A stretch of DNA of 64,000 nucleotides from Sipunculus nudus (lineage: Eukaryota; Annelida; Sipuncula; Golfingiida; Sipunculidae): NCBI GenBank assembly GCA_026874595.1, contig CM049316.1, forward strand, positions 41,185,695-41,249,694, written 5' to 3'. This document shows, piece after piece, positions 1 to 11,960 of this stretch. The position numbers and the translations under genes are program-made. Numbering within the stretch: the first letter of the stretch is position 1; each line of letters begins with the position of its first letter. The notes below the pieces were generated by a model. The model did no database searches, was not told the DNA's origin, and saw only the letters and a list, made by a program, of their open reading frames with translations.

Positions 1-922
1 ATTAACTCAGGCACTTTATAAAATGACTGAAATGATCTGGCATTGAAAAAACAGTCAGTTTATTTGACACAGTGACTAATATGTAAAAAGAATGAAAGAC
101 TATTTTTCTAAAAATAACCAAGACTTAAATGACATTTCATTTGTTTAATAACCATAATCTTACAAAAACCTTAATCTTATTAAAATATTTTACATCATAT
201 TAATGCAAAACTATGGGAATATAGTGTTTCATTTGATGATAAGCTAATCAGCTTCAAGTGGTTTCATTAATAATTTACAGGTGGGATATTTCTAAATCAT
301 AGTGCATACAAATTCCTGTTACACGGCTCGTTAAGGTCTGAATATGGAGCTGAAGATCTCCTTTTGGCAGAGACTGTTCATCACGAACTGATAATCGTCG
401 AACCTCTCGATCCAGCCTGTTTACAACAACTTTCTAGAAATTCATTGTAATTTAACAAAACATCTTGATGGGATATTTGGAACCGTGGTGAATAAACTGT
501 GTTAGAAAATTGGAATATCGACTCGCAGAGACCACTTCTTTAACGTACATACAAATACATCCATTAAGAGTGCACTCATGAAGCCCATTATGTCACACAA
601 ATTAACCAACAGATAGTGACAACAACCAGGCTGTAGTTTATAAGCAAACATTAAATCTGTAAATATGATGAAAAATGAAACACAACCTTTTAAGTTGAAG
701 CTACATGTGGTTTCAAATGATTCCTATTCTGGGACCAGTTTCTTATGATGATCTATGAATAGCACAGATGTGAACGCAGTTTGTTATTAGCCATGCTTAT
801 GTGGATTACCGTGCTATCTAGCGCACAGATCAGATTAATCCAACCAAGCTATCCCGAACGTCAAATGCACAAACCCGTAATATATATTTTCAATATCACA
901 GTCTATTAAGCATAGAGGTGTA

Positions 923-926
<4 letters not shown>
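1..926. other. No gene seen
   Basis: AT-rich sequence with no recognisable protein, RNA gene or repeat structure on either strand. Open frames are short and interrupted. It could be intron or intergenic DNA of a gene lying outside the window. Confidence 0.5.

Positions 927-972
<46 letters not shown>
927..972. repeat. (TA)n microsatellite
   Basis: Uninterrupted alternating TA of about 45 bp. It produces a spurious minus-strand frame rich in Ile and Tyr, which is not a gene. Confidence 0.95.
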
Positions 973-976
<4 letters not shown>

Positions 977-1290
977 GTATCCGTGGTTCATGGCGCTACT
1001 AACAAGTGACCATTGTTTATCCTTCAGGGATATGAACCGGACGTTACAGTGAAGCGCGTGCACGAGCCTTGCTGTAAACAGGGGTCGGCAGCTCCTGATC
1101 ATTGGTCCTATAAGTGTGGGTGCCTCTTTTGTGCGTGACGCCTATTATGACGTTATCACTGTTTCCTGCATTGTCCATTTGTAGACTGGTGGCAAGATGT
1201 CACAACAGGGTAGGCTAGTTACTCATAAAATGATTTTAAATTGTTCAAGAAGAAGGACATAAAGTAGGCTATTATTTCCATAATACTAAA

Positions 1291-1418
1291 CTAGCAAATA
1301 CCCGTGCTACGCACGGTTTGGGGTGAACAAAACAATCCGTACGTCGATATCGGAAATCCACCGGAAATCCGGAGGTACGGAAAATCACACAAATCGCGAT
1401 ACGCTATTAATATATAGA
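1291..1418 (-). mobile_element. Mini-Helitron, 128 bp, non-autonomous
   Basis: Read on the minus strand this begins with TC (TCTATATATTAATAGCG) and ends with CTAG. A perfect 6-bp-stem hairpin (CCGTGC, loop GTA, GCACGG) stands 7 nt before the CTAG. The flanking bases in element orientation are A at the 5' side and T at the 3' side. These are the published hallmarks of Helitrons: 5' TC, a 3' hairpin followed by CTRR, insertion between A and T, and no target duplication. There is no coding capacity. The call is structural, because no autonomous partner is present in the window. Confidence 0.6.
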
Positions 1419-3462
1419 TCCATTATATGTATGGTGTTACGCATAAACATCGTACTGAAGCCAAGATATTGGACGGAGAATTTTTCGGAGAAGTTGATAT
1501 GATAAATGAAATAATTTTATATGAAAATATAAACATGTTGTATTATGTTGAACATCGCTATTTAAAGTTGCCCTCCGATTATTCTTGCAAAAAAATGGCA
1601 CCGTGTAAAAAGCTGGTGACACATCCCAAGGTTTATTTGCATCCGATCATTGCATCCGTTCATCGCATCCATGTGAAAATATTAGACACTATATTTTCAA
1701 TTACACATGACACATACCTCTGGCTACGATAATCAGCTACGATAAACTCATGCAATCATTTATCGCAGACCTTGAGTCCTTCTCTATTTTTTGCAGTGAA
1801 CGCATCCGATAAACGCACATGACCTGAAATCGGGGAAGCCCTCACTTCCATTACCAAAATATGAGTATTGAAGTTCATTGAAGGGGAATAACTGTAGGGA
1901 AGCCTCATAATGTCTATAAGACTCAACATGCATCGTACTGTGTATCACTGAAAAATTGCAACAATAAATGTGATGCAATAAAATGTGACATTTGAAGTGG
2001 AAAAAAAATAAAGCGTTAAGCACAGGCGCCAGGCCAATTATTTTTTTTTTTCGTGAGAGGTAAGAGGTCCCATCCCTTTTTAATTTAATTAAAACATAAT
2101 TATATGTTATATTTTACTGAAATATCATTTAGATTTACAGGTATAAATCTTGATCTGAAAGGACAAAACGACTTATCGTCACCTGTTTGACGCTTGTATG
2201 TGTCATGTGTTGCCTCATGGTTGCCGCCCTTTGATCGCACATGAAAGACGGCTGTGACAAACCAAATGCGATAAACACTGGTTTGAACTTAGTGTGACCG
2301 TGGAACATGATTTTAGTCGCATGCGACTCGCTCAATTGTCCAAGGCCCTGGATCCGGTGCGTGTGCATTAACCCTTTACTGTTTACAGGCCACTAAAGAG
2401 CACTCTAAATGGGCAACTAGAATGCCATGATATGTATTGATTCTTTCAAGACAAAAATATTGCATATTATTTCTAAGTTTTGATGATTTTCAATAATCTT
2501 CAGCAAACCCTCAGTGGGAACTGTTGAAAATTTGATAAAGATACAAAAAAAGCTTGAAAAGATATGGCTGTTAGTGTAAATATAAGTAGTGTCAGAATTT
2601 GTCGGAAATCTAAAATAAATGTAAACAGTAAAGGGTTAAAGCATACCAGGTCATGTAAGGGGGTGGCAGGTAGAAGCCCTCTTCGTGTGATACCCCGGTC
2701 ACAGGAAGGCCTGCGAAACAAAATTTTCAAAGATCTCCCTTTTGAGAAGGGAATTATTTCGGGCCGGTGTCCGAGAAATGTACAAATAACCCAGATAGGG
2801 CCCCCGGAGTAAAACTCTGTCCCGCCATCACACACCCTATGGCCATTGTGTTACCTTTTTTATCGTCAGTCCATATATTCCAAGGAGGATCGGCAATTAC
2901 TTAATGAGAACAAGTCGTTAATGTGTTCCGAGCAACATTTGTCAAAAAGTTAATCAGCCTGGCGACTTGTGGTTAAGAAAGCACTGTAATGGATGAAATA
3001 GATCTTAAGCGATAAATATGTCGCTCCATGATATAATATGTATTATTCTAGGAAAGGGTCACCAGAGTGAAGTGTCCTTTTAATAACAAAGTCTGTCAGA
3101 ATTAGTAAATCCAAATTCATAATAATTCTTTTATTTTTCTCAATAATGTTACAGTTAAACAAAGTAAAGTGATCTAGTTCTAGGAATATCCAGTTAAGAT
3201 ATATACTGGGTTATTTCTGCTTTATGTTTGCACCCTAAGCTAACTCTTGAAGTGTTCCTTACACTTCCGCCATTATAAGTGTAAATCATCAGCACAAACC
3301 TTCAGTCAATTCAATCTTATTTTTGTTGTGCTGATGAAATCGAATAAAATATGTCACTGAGCCTGTATATTAACTCTTCCCTTGTGCTAGGTGCTTAAGT
3401 TGATTGACAATGGCATTCTATAGCTTTTGTTTATGACTTTAATATTACGTTATAGCTTATCT
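1419..3462. other. No gene seen
   Basis: Scattered short frames only, including a 101-aa plus frame at 1427-1732 that resembles no family I know and has no splice or promoter context. A polyT run lies at 2039-2051. I see no structured repeat here. Confidence 0.4.
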
Positions 3463-4250
3463 TGAGCGCTTGTCTGATCTTGAGCGCTTGTCACCAGCAA
3501 GCAAACTACCCAGTATGGAACCATGTATCTTCTAAACGTAAGCATCTTCCCTTAATTGAATCTTTTTACTGGCGAATGTGCAGACTCCTAAATATTAACA
3601 CATATATCCTTAATTTTCTCTTACTGCATGCATATGCATGATCAGCAAGCTGCACCTCGATCTATATTAAAATCCGGGCATGCTTTATCAAGTTTGACTC
3701 TATCGGCTTGCTGGACACTTTGTCCCATCGCTCAGATTAAGAGATATGCTTTTACGGTTAATATAATTTATCCTGCACTGTATTACGATTTACAGAACAT
3801 TTATACAATATATATTGGCTGTTTTACAGTTTACACATGGCGTTTTATCGGTACGTGCCCGTAAGAGTGTAAAACCTTACCTTGAGCGGTTGTCACCAGC
3901 AAACACACCGCCAAATATGGAACCACGTAACTTCGGAATGGAATCATCTCCCTTTACTTGAATTTTTCACTGAGGAATGTACAGATTCCTAATTATTAAC
4001 AAATGTCAGCTCAAATTCCTCTTAGTTGTGGATCACATTCAAGGCCTGCCTTCCTGTATGCATATGCATGACCATCGTTTTGCATGACCTCGTTCTATAT
4101 TATACTGTACACTTACGTTATCAAGTGTTGTGCTTTTGGCTTTTTGTGCACTGTCCGACCGCTCAGGTTAAGAGTGATACTTTTACGGTTAATATAAGTT
4201 AGACTACACTGTATAACCGGTCGTATACACAGAACTTATACAAAAAAATC
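3463..4250. repeat. Degenerate direct duplication, ~400-bp unit, 2 copies
   Basis: The landmarks 'ttgagcgcttgtcaccagcaa', 'tgcatatgcatga', 'cgctcagattaagag' and 'cttttacggttaatata' occur in the same order twice, about 400 bp apart (first unit about 3463-3865, second about 3878-4250). Substitutions and small indels are frequent, so the duplication is old. No coding potential is shared between the copies. Confidence 0.75.
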
Positions 4251-4620
4251 TCTCTTCGTTAATTACACAGATGTTTGAAGCAAGATGTTTCACAGTTGCC
4301 GATTTGACATTCATACAATATAAAATAGCTCTTCTTTTACAAAGTTTACATATCTTGTTCAGGAAACGAATCTACACCGTGCTCGGCCTTCACTCTGGAA
4401 ATCCCGTCTATGATAACCCCTGACAAAACAACAAGTATTTTAAGTGACGAACAAACATAACACTTAGACTTTGTCATGAGTTGTCCATTTTGACTCTGCA
4501 CTGTACCCTGTCATTTGCCTTATCTGGCACATAATTAAGTGCTATGTTTGTTACCTGTAGAGAACTCTACTGTCGTTAAGCTTCCGATTAATTCTGATTG
4601 AGACATTTGTATATAGCAAA

Positions 4621-5348
4621 TGTACGTGAGCAGTTTAGGCATGTGACGGGCGCCTGGATATAGTGGAACGTTTCTATGTACGTGAGCAGTTTAGGCATGT
4701 GACAGGCGCCTTGATATAGAGGAACGTATCTATGTACGTGAGCAGTTTAGGCATGTGAAGGGCGCCTGAATATAGTGGAACGTTTTTATGTACGTGAGCA
4801 GTTTAGGCATGTGACGGGCGCCTGGATATATAAGAACGTTTCTATGTACGTGAACAGTTTAGGCATGTGACGGGCGCCTGGATATAGTGGAACGTATCTA
4901 TGTACGTGAGCAGTTTAGGCATGTGACGGGCGCCTGGATAGAGTGGAACTTTTCTATGTACGTGAGCAGTTTGGGCACGTGACGGGCGCCTGGATATAGT
5001 GTAACGTTTTTATGTACGTGAGCAGTTTAGGCATGTGACGGGCGCCTGGATATAGTGCAACGTTTCTATGTACGTGAGCAGTTTAGGCATGTGACGGGCG
5101 CCTGGATAGAGTGGAACTTTTCTATGTACGTGAGCAGTTTGGGCACGTGACGGGCGCCTGGATATAGTGTAACGTTTTTATGTACGTGAGCAGTTTAGGC
5201 ATGTGACGGGCGCCTGGATAGAGTTGAACTTTTCTATGTACGTGAGCAGTTTGAGCACGTGACGGGCGCCTGGATAGAGTGGAACGTTTTTATGTACGTG
5301 AGCAGTTTAGGCATGTGACGGGCGCCTGGATATAGTGGAACGTTTCTA
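4621..5348. repeat. 56-bp minisatellite, 13 units
   Basis: Thirteen head-to-tail copies of an exactly 56-bp unit beginning TGTACGTGAGCAGTTTAGG. Unit starts are 4621, 4677, 4733, 4789, 4845, 4901, 4957, 5013, 5069, 5125, 5181, 5237 and 5293. Each unit carries a GGGCGCC core. There are no indels between units. A three-unit (168-bp) higher-order pattern is visible: the variant triplet at 4901-5068 recurs at 5069-5236, marked by 'gagtggaacttttc' followed by 'tttgggcacgtg'. There is no open frame through the array. Confidence 0.97.
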
Positions 5349-6009
5349 TGAATGTCAGCAGTTTATGTAAAATGTCAAATAATGAAATAGGGTCACGTTT
5401 TGTGTTAGCTAAGGTGTATGTGACGTTTATTATTTATTACTATGTATAAATGTATAATCATTATTACACTGCGCAGCATGAGCATGTGTGTGTATACACC
5501 CATTTCTATAGTTTCTAATCTGATGGTTCAAATGTTTACACACAAGTTAGAAAATAATCTTTATCTATTATGAAAATTTTACCCCTTAGCAATTTTCAGG
5601 CCTAATAGTTAGTGTTTAATAAAGGCTTGGGTGTATTTTGCACCTTAATATCAATAAAAGGAATAAAACATTTTTGTTCACGTATGCTTTATAGTATAAG
5701 AAACAGATTTCTATGTAAAAAGATAGATAATACTAAAGTTATCGCACAACACACATGATGTAGAGCTCATCATGTCATTGTGTATACCGTGAAGCCGAGA
5801 ATACACTACACAACAATCGCCTGTCGCTCACAAATTTCGGCATTTCTTTGCGATTGTCGTGTAGAGATATTTTATGGACCTCTCTGAAAGTCATTTTTGA
5901 GGATATCAGGCCAATTGGATACAATTTGTGTCCCATCTGACTCACTGAGTGTTTAAAACTCATGTTTTCCCCTCTCATTCGTACAATAAAGGTCACCATG
6001 ATCTAACTT

Positions 6010-6790
6010 CAGGTTTCCAGGGAGATCTAGGACCTCCCTCGATGTAAAGGATGTATATTTCTAAGTCTAAATGTTACGGGTTGTTCCTTATGAACAGCCA
6101 GACCGCTTCATTTAAAGGTCTCAAAAACAGAGAAAAATGCGAAAAAAAATATTTAAAAAATACGGATGGCACCGCCAGTCGGTGTGATCTGCTGAAACAC
6201 TTCCTGATCAATATACTTCCAAAGAACCATGGTGATCAATACATTAATTATTCAGATACTAGAGCTTTTTTAACAAATTTTTAATTATTCTGTGGGTAAT
6301 TACGAGCCCTACAGCTCGGATGATATGGGTAACAGAGACCTAATTTCATGTTTCAAAGGAGATTGTTCATTGACTTCCAAGGATATCAAGTTTGAAGATT
6401 GTATAGGTCAAACGGTTATGATTTGTGCCCTGTAAACAGACAACCGATTCATTTTAAGGTCTTAAAAAAAGACCAAATATGTGAAAAAAATTTTTTTTTA
6501 ATCAGATGGCGCCACCAGTCTACAGGAACTAATAAAACACTAGATGATCAATATGCAGGCAAAAAAATCATGACGATCAATGCATTTGTTTTCCAGATAC
6601 TGGAGCTTTTGTATCTAATTAATAATAATTCTGAGGTACTTACGAGCCCCATAGCTCGGAAGGTATGGGTAACAGAGACCATATTTAAGGTTTCCAATGA
6701 GATTTGTCATGGCCCTCCCTGGAGGGTACAGTTAGAAGTTTCTGGGTCTAACGGTCACGATTTGTGCCCTGTTAACGTTAAGTATGTGCT
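6010..6790. repeat. Degenerate tandem repeat, ~341-bp unit, 2 copies
   Basis: The landmarks 'aggtttccagggaga/aggtttccaatgaga', 'atttgtgccctgt', 'agatggcgccaccagtc' and 'gctcggaaggtatgggtaa' recur in order about 341 bp apart. The string 'atttgtgccctgttaac' also appears in related form near 28140, 37190 and 38750, so this belongs to a dispersed family. Frames such as 6399-6821 are by-products of the repeat. Confidence 0.7.
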
Positions 6791-6927
6791 TCAACAAGCA
6801 AATCAAGTATCAACTGTATAAAATATAACCAGAAAACACTCAGACCGCTTAACTCCACCAACTGTCTAGATCTCAAGAACTGAAATATTTTCAGGGTCTG
6901 TGGCGCGTGGGCGCAGAACTACCAGTA

Positions 6928-8082
6928 TCTAATACTTATAAAAGGAATTCGGTTCACGTTTGTGCGCAATGTTCTCTAAAACCGCGTTGTGTACAATATT
7001 GTGCCATACATCATTTTAAAGGTATTAATCTCCGCAGTGACATAGGCGATATGAAAATAAACAATTTTTAATATACATATAATTTGAGTGATTTGCCTGT
7101 TTTTTACGGAGCACAGCCGAACTGCCTTCGGGTCACCGGAATGCGTGCATCGTGGTCACTTAACCTCTAACACTAAGGACTATTGTTCATATGAATAACG
7201 CTTGCTTTCAATGAGGGATTTAACCCACGTGCGTGGTCAGTAAAAGAGAAAAACGCATGTTCTTCGCTTTATGAAATGGAGAGTTCAACCCAGGAGGAAT
7301 AATGACAAAACCTTATTCAAGGTCCCAATTTCAGGAACAGGCGTTGGGTGGGGTGGTGTCTGGGGTTTCAGGCCTCAAAATTTGTCTGATACGATGAAAA
7401 AAAGATTGCGGTGGTTGAAAATGAATACGGACCCTCTGCATGGAGTCCCGTTGGGTCCGCTTCTGCTACTTACGAGGTATGCATATTTCTGTTTCTTTCT
7501 TCAGGAACAGTTTCCTTGCAACGTACATTTAATAAATCTTTCATGTGTTCCTCACATCAACTTAATCTTTATATGTCCACCGATAGGATCCAGTCAAATA
7601 TCATCGAAAACCTGAATGCCCCCGCGTCTCATTCCGGTTCGCAATGTCAACACCATCACTGACCAGGTCTTCAAGGTAAACATACCGGGGTATAAATTTC
7701 TTGCCACGAGGACAGCCCCACAAAATAAATTTTAAAATATTGGAGCGACTGCAGAATCATTCACGCACTGTCTCCACCAGGTTATGAGTTTATACGTACG
7801 GACGGTATGATATTTAGGATTCATGTAAATTAAAAGTAAATGGCAAAATTAAGATACAAGCAGCTGGACATAGAAACGTGTTCCGCTCACAGAAGTTTTG
7901 TGCTTCAGAGAGGTGCGTGAGTTATAAATGTTTATACATATCTTATGGAGACAGTTTCCCGCTTAAAACCTATATTTTCTGTTAACTTTAAGAATAAAAA
8001 AATTAGCCAACATTTCACATCTCAGTTAATAAATCTCCCTAACCCCGGTAATAAGCCCGGTATACCGGGTCTATTTAGCTAG
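6928..8082 (+). mobile_element. Helitron copy 1 (full length, non-autonomous)
   Basis: The 5' end is A^TCTAATACTTATAAAAGG. The 3' end has the perfect palindrome CCCGGTATACCGGG, then 8 nt, then CTAG at 8079-8082. The same ends bound the copy at 15677-16665, so the boundaries are set by comparison of copies as well as by Helitron rules. No Rep/helicase frame is present in the 1155 bp, so it depends on proteins supplied elsewhere. Its last base directly abuts the first base of copy 2. Confidence 0.85.
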
Positions 8083-9095
8083 TCTACTTATAAAAGGAAT
8101 TCGGTCCACCTGTGTTCGCAATGTTCTCTGAAACCGCGTTGCGTATGATACTGTGCTATATCTCATTTTAAAGGGTATTGTTCCCTCAGTGACATGGTCT
8201 ATATTAGAATGAATATTTTTTTTATGTACACATCATTTTGAGTGATTTTTGCGTGTTTTCTGATATGAGCGGAGGCTATAACCGAAAACAGCCGAACTTT
8301 TTCTTTGTGGTCACCTCAAGCCCAGAATTAAGCCGATTTAAATACTTCCGTGCATATAAATAACCTTGCTTTCAGTGACGGATCCATGCATGTTTGGGCT
8401 GACATTGGACAAAGGCTCTGACCCACGTGTGTGGTCAGTCGATGTGAAAAACACGAAAAGGAGAGGTTCAACCCGGGAGGATTAAAGACAAAACCTAATA
8501 CAAAGTCCCCTTTTCCGGAAAAGGTTTGGTCTGGGATGAGGACGAACGTTTCAGGCCTAAAAATTGGTCTCTAACGATTGAAAAAAGTTGCAAATGAAAA
8601 GGGGGACCGACCCCCTGGACTCGCCCTTGGGGCCGCTTCTGCTTCCAACGAGGTATGCATATTTCCGTTTCTTTCTTCAGAAACAGTTTCCTTGTTTTAA
8701 AATGAACATTTAATTCATCTTTCATGTCTTCCTACTCCAATTAAGTTGAAGTTTAGCTATGTTGAATTAATGTCTTCCTCACATTAACCTGTACTTTAAA
8801 CGTCCAAAAGTAGTAACCAGTCAAAAGTTTGTCGAAAACCGGAGTGCCCCCGCGCCCCATTCCGGTTCGCAAAATAATGTAAACATCACCACTGATCAGG
8901 TCTTTAAGGTCAACATACCGGTGAATGAATTTCTGAAGCGACTGGAGGATCACTCACGCAGTGTCTCGACGGGGTTATAAGTGTAATATTGACGGTATGA
9001 TGTTTTGGATTCATGTAATGGAGAAGTAAGATCCATATACAAATAAGTAGCAAAATTAAAATACAAGCAGCTGGACATAAAAAAAGTTCCTGCGG
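8083..9095 (+). mobile_element. Helitron copy 2 (3'-truncated), head-to-tail with copy 1
   Basis: It starts TCTACTTATAAAAGG immediately after the CTAG of copy 1, with no base between. It follows copy 1 through the internal landmarks (gttctctgaaaccgcgttg, ggtatgcatatttc, ctggacata) to about 9090, then stops matching. The terminal palindrome and CTAG are missing. Copy 2 has more differences from copies 1 and 3 than those have from each other. Confidence 0.8.
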
Positions 9096-9639
9096 GCTAA
9101 CGTTAAGTTGGTACAAGTTAGGAGGAAATGTAAAAGGCTTGGAGGAGGGTTGATCAGCATCGAGAGCGAGGGCGAACAGGAACCATTGAATCCAATTATC
9201 AAAGGTCTTTCCTCGAAGTTGCCTGGTAATTTCCGAATATTTTTTTAATATCGAATCTGAAACACTGCAGTTCGGTCGGCTGATCTAGACTATACAGGTC
9301 GTTCCGATATACTCCAGAAATACAATTAAAATTTACGAGAACCAGTGTTCGATGCCATATTCCGGCAGTAAATGGGGAAAATATGCTTAATTAAATTATA
9401 TGTACAACTAGATGTGGTCGGACAATGGCCCTCCGAGGGCCCCGCATTTCCGGTAGTGCTAGACTAGTTTACATATGGGTGACATGTTTAGGTTAAAGTT
9501 GAAAAATATGACAACAGAAACAGGTTTATAGGCATGAGGAAAAAAATTCCTACTGGTTCAAATAATATTAAAGAAGATATGTCCGAAATAATGGGCAATA
9601 GAAAAGCACCGATTGTACTCTGTTTGCCATATTTGATTT

Positions 9640-10192
9640 TGAGCAAGTCTGTATTTCATGAATTCAGAAGCCCTCATTGGCAACAATGATCCTGTGAATT
9701 TAAGAAAGATCAAGCATGTTCTTGTTGAGATATCGGGTGCGAAAGAAAATCCCCAATTGTGGTCTGGGAGCCATTTTGCAATTCCGACACGTTTGTAATT
9801 CGATAGGGATTGAGTCCGCATAGGCACCAATGATCCCTTGGAAAATGATAAAGGTCAAGCATGTTCTTGTTGTGATATAGGGTGCGAAAGAAAATCACCC
9901 ATTTTGCTCTGGCAGCCATATTGGAATTCGGACAGACCTGTAATTCGATAGGGATAGTATCCTCATAGGTACCAATTATCCCTGTGCATTTCGGAAAGCT
10001 GAAGTATGTTGTTGTTGAGTTATCGCGCGCGAAAGAAAATCAGCGATTGGGCTGTGGCGGCCATATTGGAATTCCGACAGGTCTGTAATTCAATAGGTCT
10101 TGAGACCTATAGTATGTACCAATCATCCCTGTGAATTTTGGAAAGCTGAAGTATGTTGTTGATGAGTTATCGCGCGCGAAAGAAAGTGTTAC
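9640..10192. repeat. Tandem repeat, ~145-bp unit, 4 copies
   Basis: The segment around 'gtgcgaaagaaaatc' recurs with phase marks at 9715, 9860, 10005 and 10152 (periods 145, 145 and 147). Each unit also carries 'ttggaattc(c)gac' and 'ctgtaattcgatagg'. The array ends next to 'ggacggacggac'-type sequence and a GGGCCC-containing inverted motif at 10229-10252. Minus-strand frames of 69-90 aa here reflect the repeat. Confidence 0.85.
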
Positions 10193-10799
10193 TGACGGAA
10201 GGACGGACTGACATGGCGAACACTATAGGGCACGGCTTGTCAAGCGGGGCCCTAACTATCAATGTTCTTATCAAAATATAACTGAACATGAGGAATTTGG
10301 TTTTTATTACACTTACTTGTCTTCCATTAATCTTGTTGTGCGTAGAATAATACAAAAAGAAGGTTGAATGGGAAATATTCATGACTGCAGTATATAACGC
10401 GTTAAACGCTGCCTAAAGCTATGTAAACAGTACTTACGCAGTGTTCACGTTACATTCGTTCAACATATCCTTCCCCTTACGCACTGCTTTCTGTCAGAGG
10501 GTTTGCGAAGTATCGCCACCGAGCAGTTAGCACAAAGCCAAATATGTGTTACACACTGAAAGCGGAATATTATCATTTTAAACTTACTCAACCCTGTAAT
10601 TCCAAGGTCTCTTTGATCAAAACATTATTTGCCATGCCGTAATTTGCGAACCCTGCTAAAGGAGCAGTGGTTGAATGGACAAGTTATATAAAGAATGTTT
10701 CATGACCACCGCGTATGGATTGTACATAAGCTTTTAATTAACAAAACGCGACAAATTCTTCACAGTTTTTTTTTTTTTGTACTTTTTGAAGAACTTTAG
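10193..10799. other. No gene seen upstream of the lectin exon
   Basis: This is presumably the intron preceding the lectin exon. A polypyrimidine run (10766-10778) and 'gaactttag' form a plausible acceptor at 10798-10799. No further lectin exon was recognised here. Confidence 0.4.
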
Positions 10800-11076
10800 A
10801 TCCTAAGCGAAATAGCGAAATAAGTTACTGGACTGGAGGAAACGACGTGCTTGTAAAAGGGACACCTGGAGATGGATTCGTGACCACAGCAACATAACAT
10901 ACAAAGGCTGGTATGAAGGAGAACCCAAGGGGTACTACGGGAATGAACGCTGCATTGAACTTGATAAGGACCATGACTGGCAGTGGAATGAAGATCAATG
11001 CGAAAGTAAAAGTGGCGCCATCTGTGAAAACATGCAATATGAAACATCAGGACTATATAAATATCCGCTTGGGTGA
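10800..11076 (+). pseudogene. C-type lectin-like domain, last exon, frame broken
   Basis: The C-terminal half of a C-type lectin-like domain, which typically binds carbohydrate or pattern ligands outside the cell. After a plausible acceptor (tttag at 10795-10799), one frame reads YWTGGND. The frame then shifts by two bases near 10860, at an 'acac' run. The next frame reads W-R-W, GWYEGEPKGYYGNE, RCIELDKDHDWQWNEDQC and AICEN, and stops with TGA at 11074-11076. The two cysteines and the WIRD/WND-type core fit the family. The sugar-specificity triplet position reads EPK rather than the mannose-type EPN or galactose-type QPD. An AATAAA follows at 11164. The shift could be real decay or a base-calling error. 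Upstream exons were not identified. Confidence 0.7.
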
Positions 11077-11163
11077 GATGTCTACAGAAAAAACACCTGG
11101 ACAATATTTTGCTCGTCAATATATCACGTCATCTTCCGTTATATTTTATATTGACATTATAAA

Positions 11164-11169
11164 AATAAA
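11164..11169 (+). terminator. Candidate polyadenylation signal
   Basis: AATAAA located 87 bp after the lectin exon stop codon, on the same strand. Confidence 0.5.
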
Positions 11170-11960
11170 ACTGTCCTAGTTACCACAACGATCATTGAAT
11201 GCATTCATCAAACATTCATTTATTGGCATCAGGGAATAGGAATATATATAAAAAAAGAGGTAAAGGGTAGACGTTTGGAGTTTAATAGCAGGGTACCCAA
11301 CCGGATTCAAAGCGTCGGTAAGGGAAATTTAGGGGAATTTGTTGACCTAAAAATAACAAAATAAAATAAAAGGCTTTTCAGAGAAATTTCATGTGCACCG
11401 TCCATGAATCAAAGTTGATCTGTCCCCGTGTCAATTTTTGTTTGATATGATCGTTATTCCTAATACATCGTGAACACAACTATCGCCGCCTATCGAAACT
11501 TCTGAAATTAAAATCATACTAAACTGGTAAGCATTCATAACAACGTATTTTCAATCTTTACGCGACCGTTCATATCGCGAATCTGAAGCCATCTCATATA
11601 AGAAGACAACCGCCGTATATATGTAAACCACACCTACCTGGGTACTGCTTTCCAAGTTGTATAGTTGTCTCCAATAAATAAATAAATAATGCTTACAGAA
11701 CAACAGTTAATTTGGTCCATTCGGCAATGACGTGTTGGCAAACTAGATATCAATGTTGTAGTCAATTCCATACTATCCGAGTAAAAGTGCGAGTCCAAGT
11801 TACTCGAGTCAAATCCACGTCGAGTCCTTGAGGTTCGAGTCCGAGTCCAATAAGTTTTTATTTAAAGCACCTTACATATAACAGGTGACCCATGGGTCAT
11901 GACGCTCAAGTGCTTTTTCATAAGTGGTATATGACCTGTGTGTCGTATGGGTAACCCTAA

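Noticed and set aside
4621-5348. CRISPR-like array
   Set aside because: The whole 56-bp unit repeats with no unique spacers, in an animal genome. It is a minisatellite.
9421-9475. A further Helitron 3' end (ggccctc-gagggcc hairpin followed by CTAG)
   Set aside because: The gap between hairpin and CTAG is about 17 nt, longer than usual, and no matching 5' end was found.
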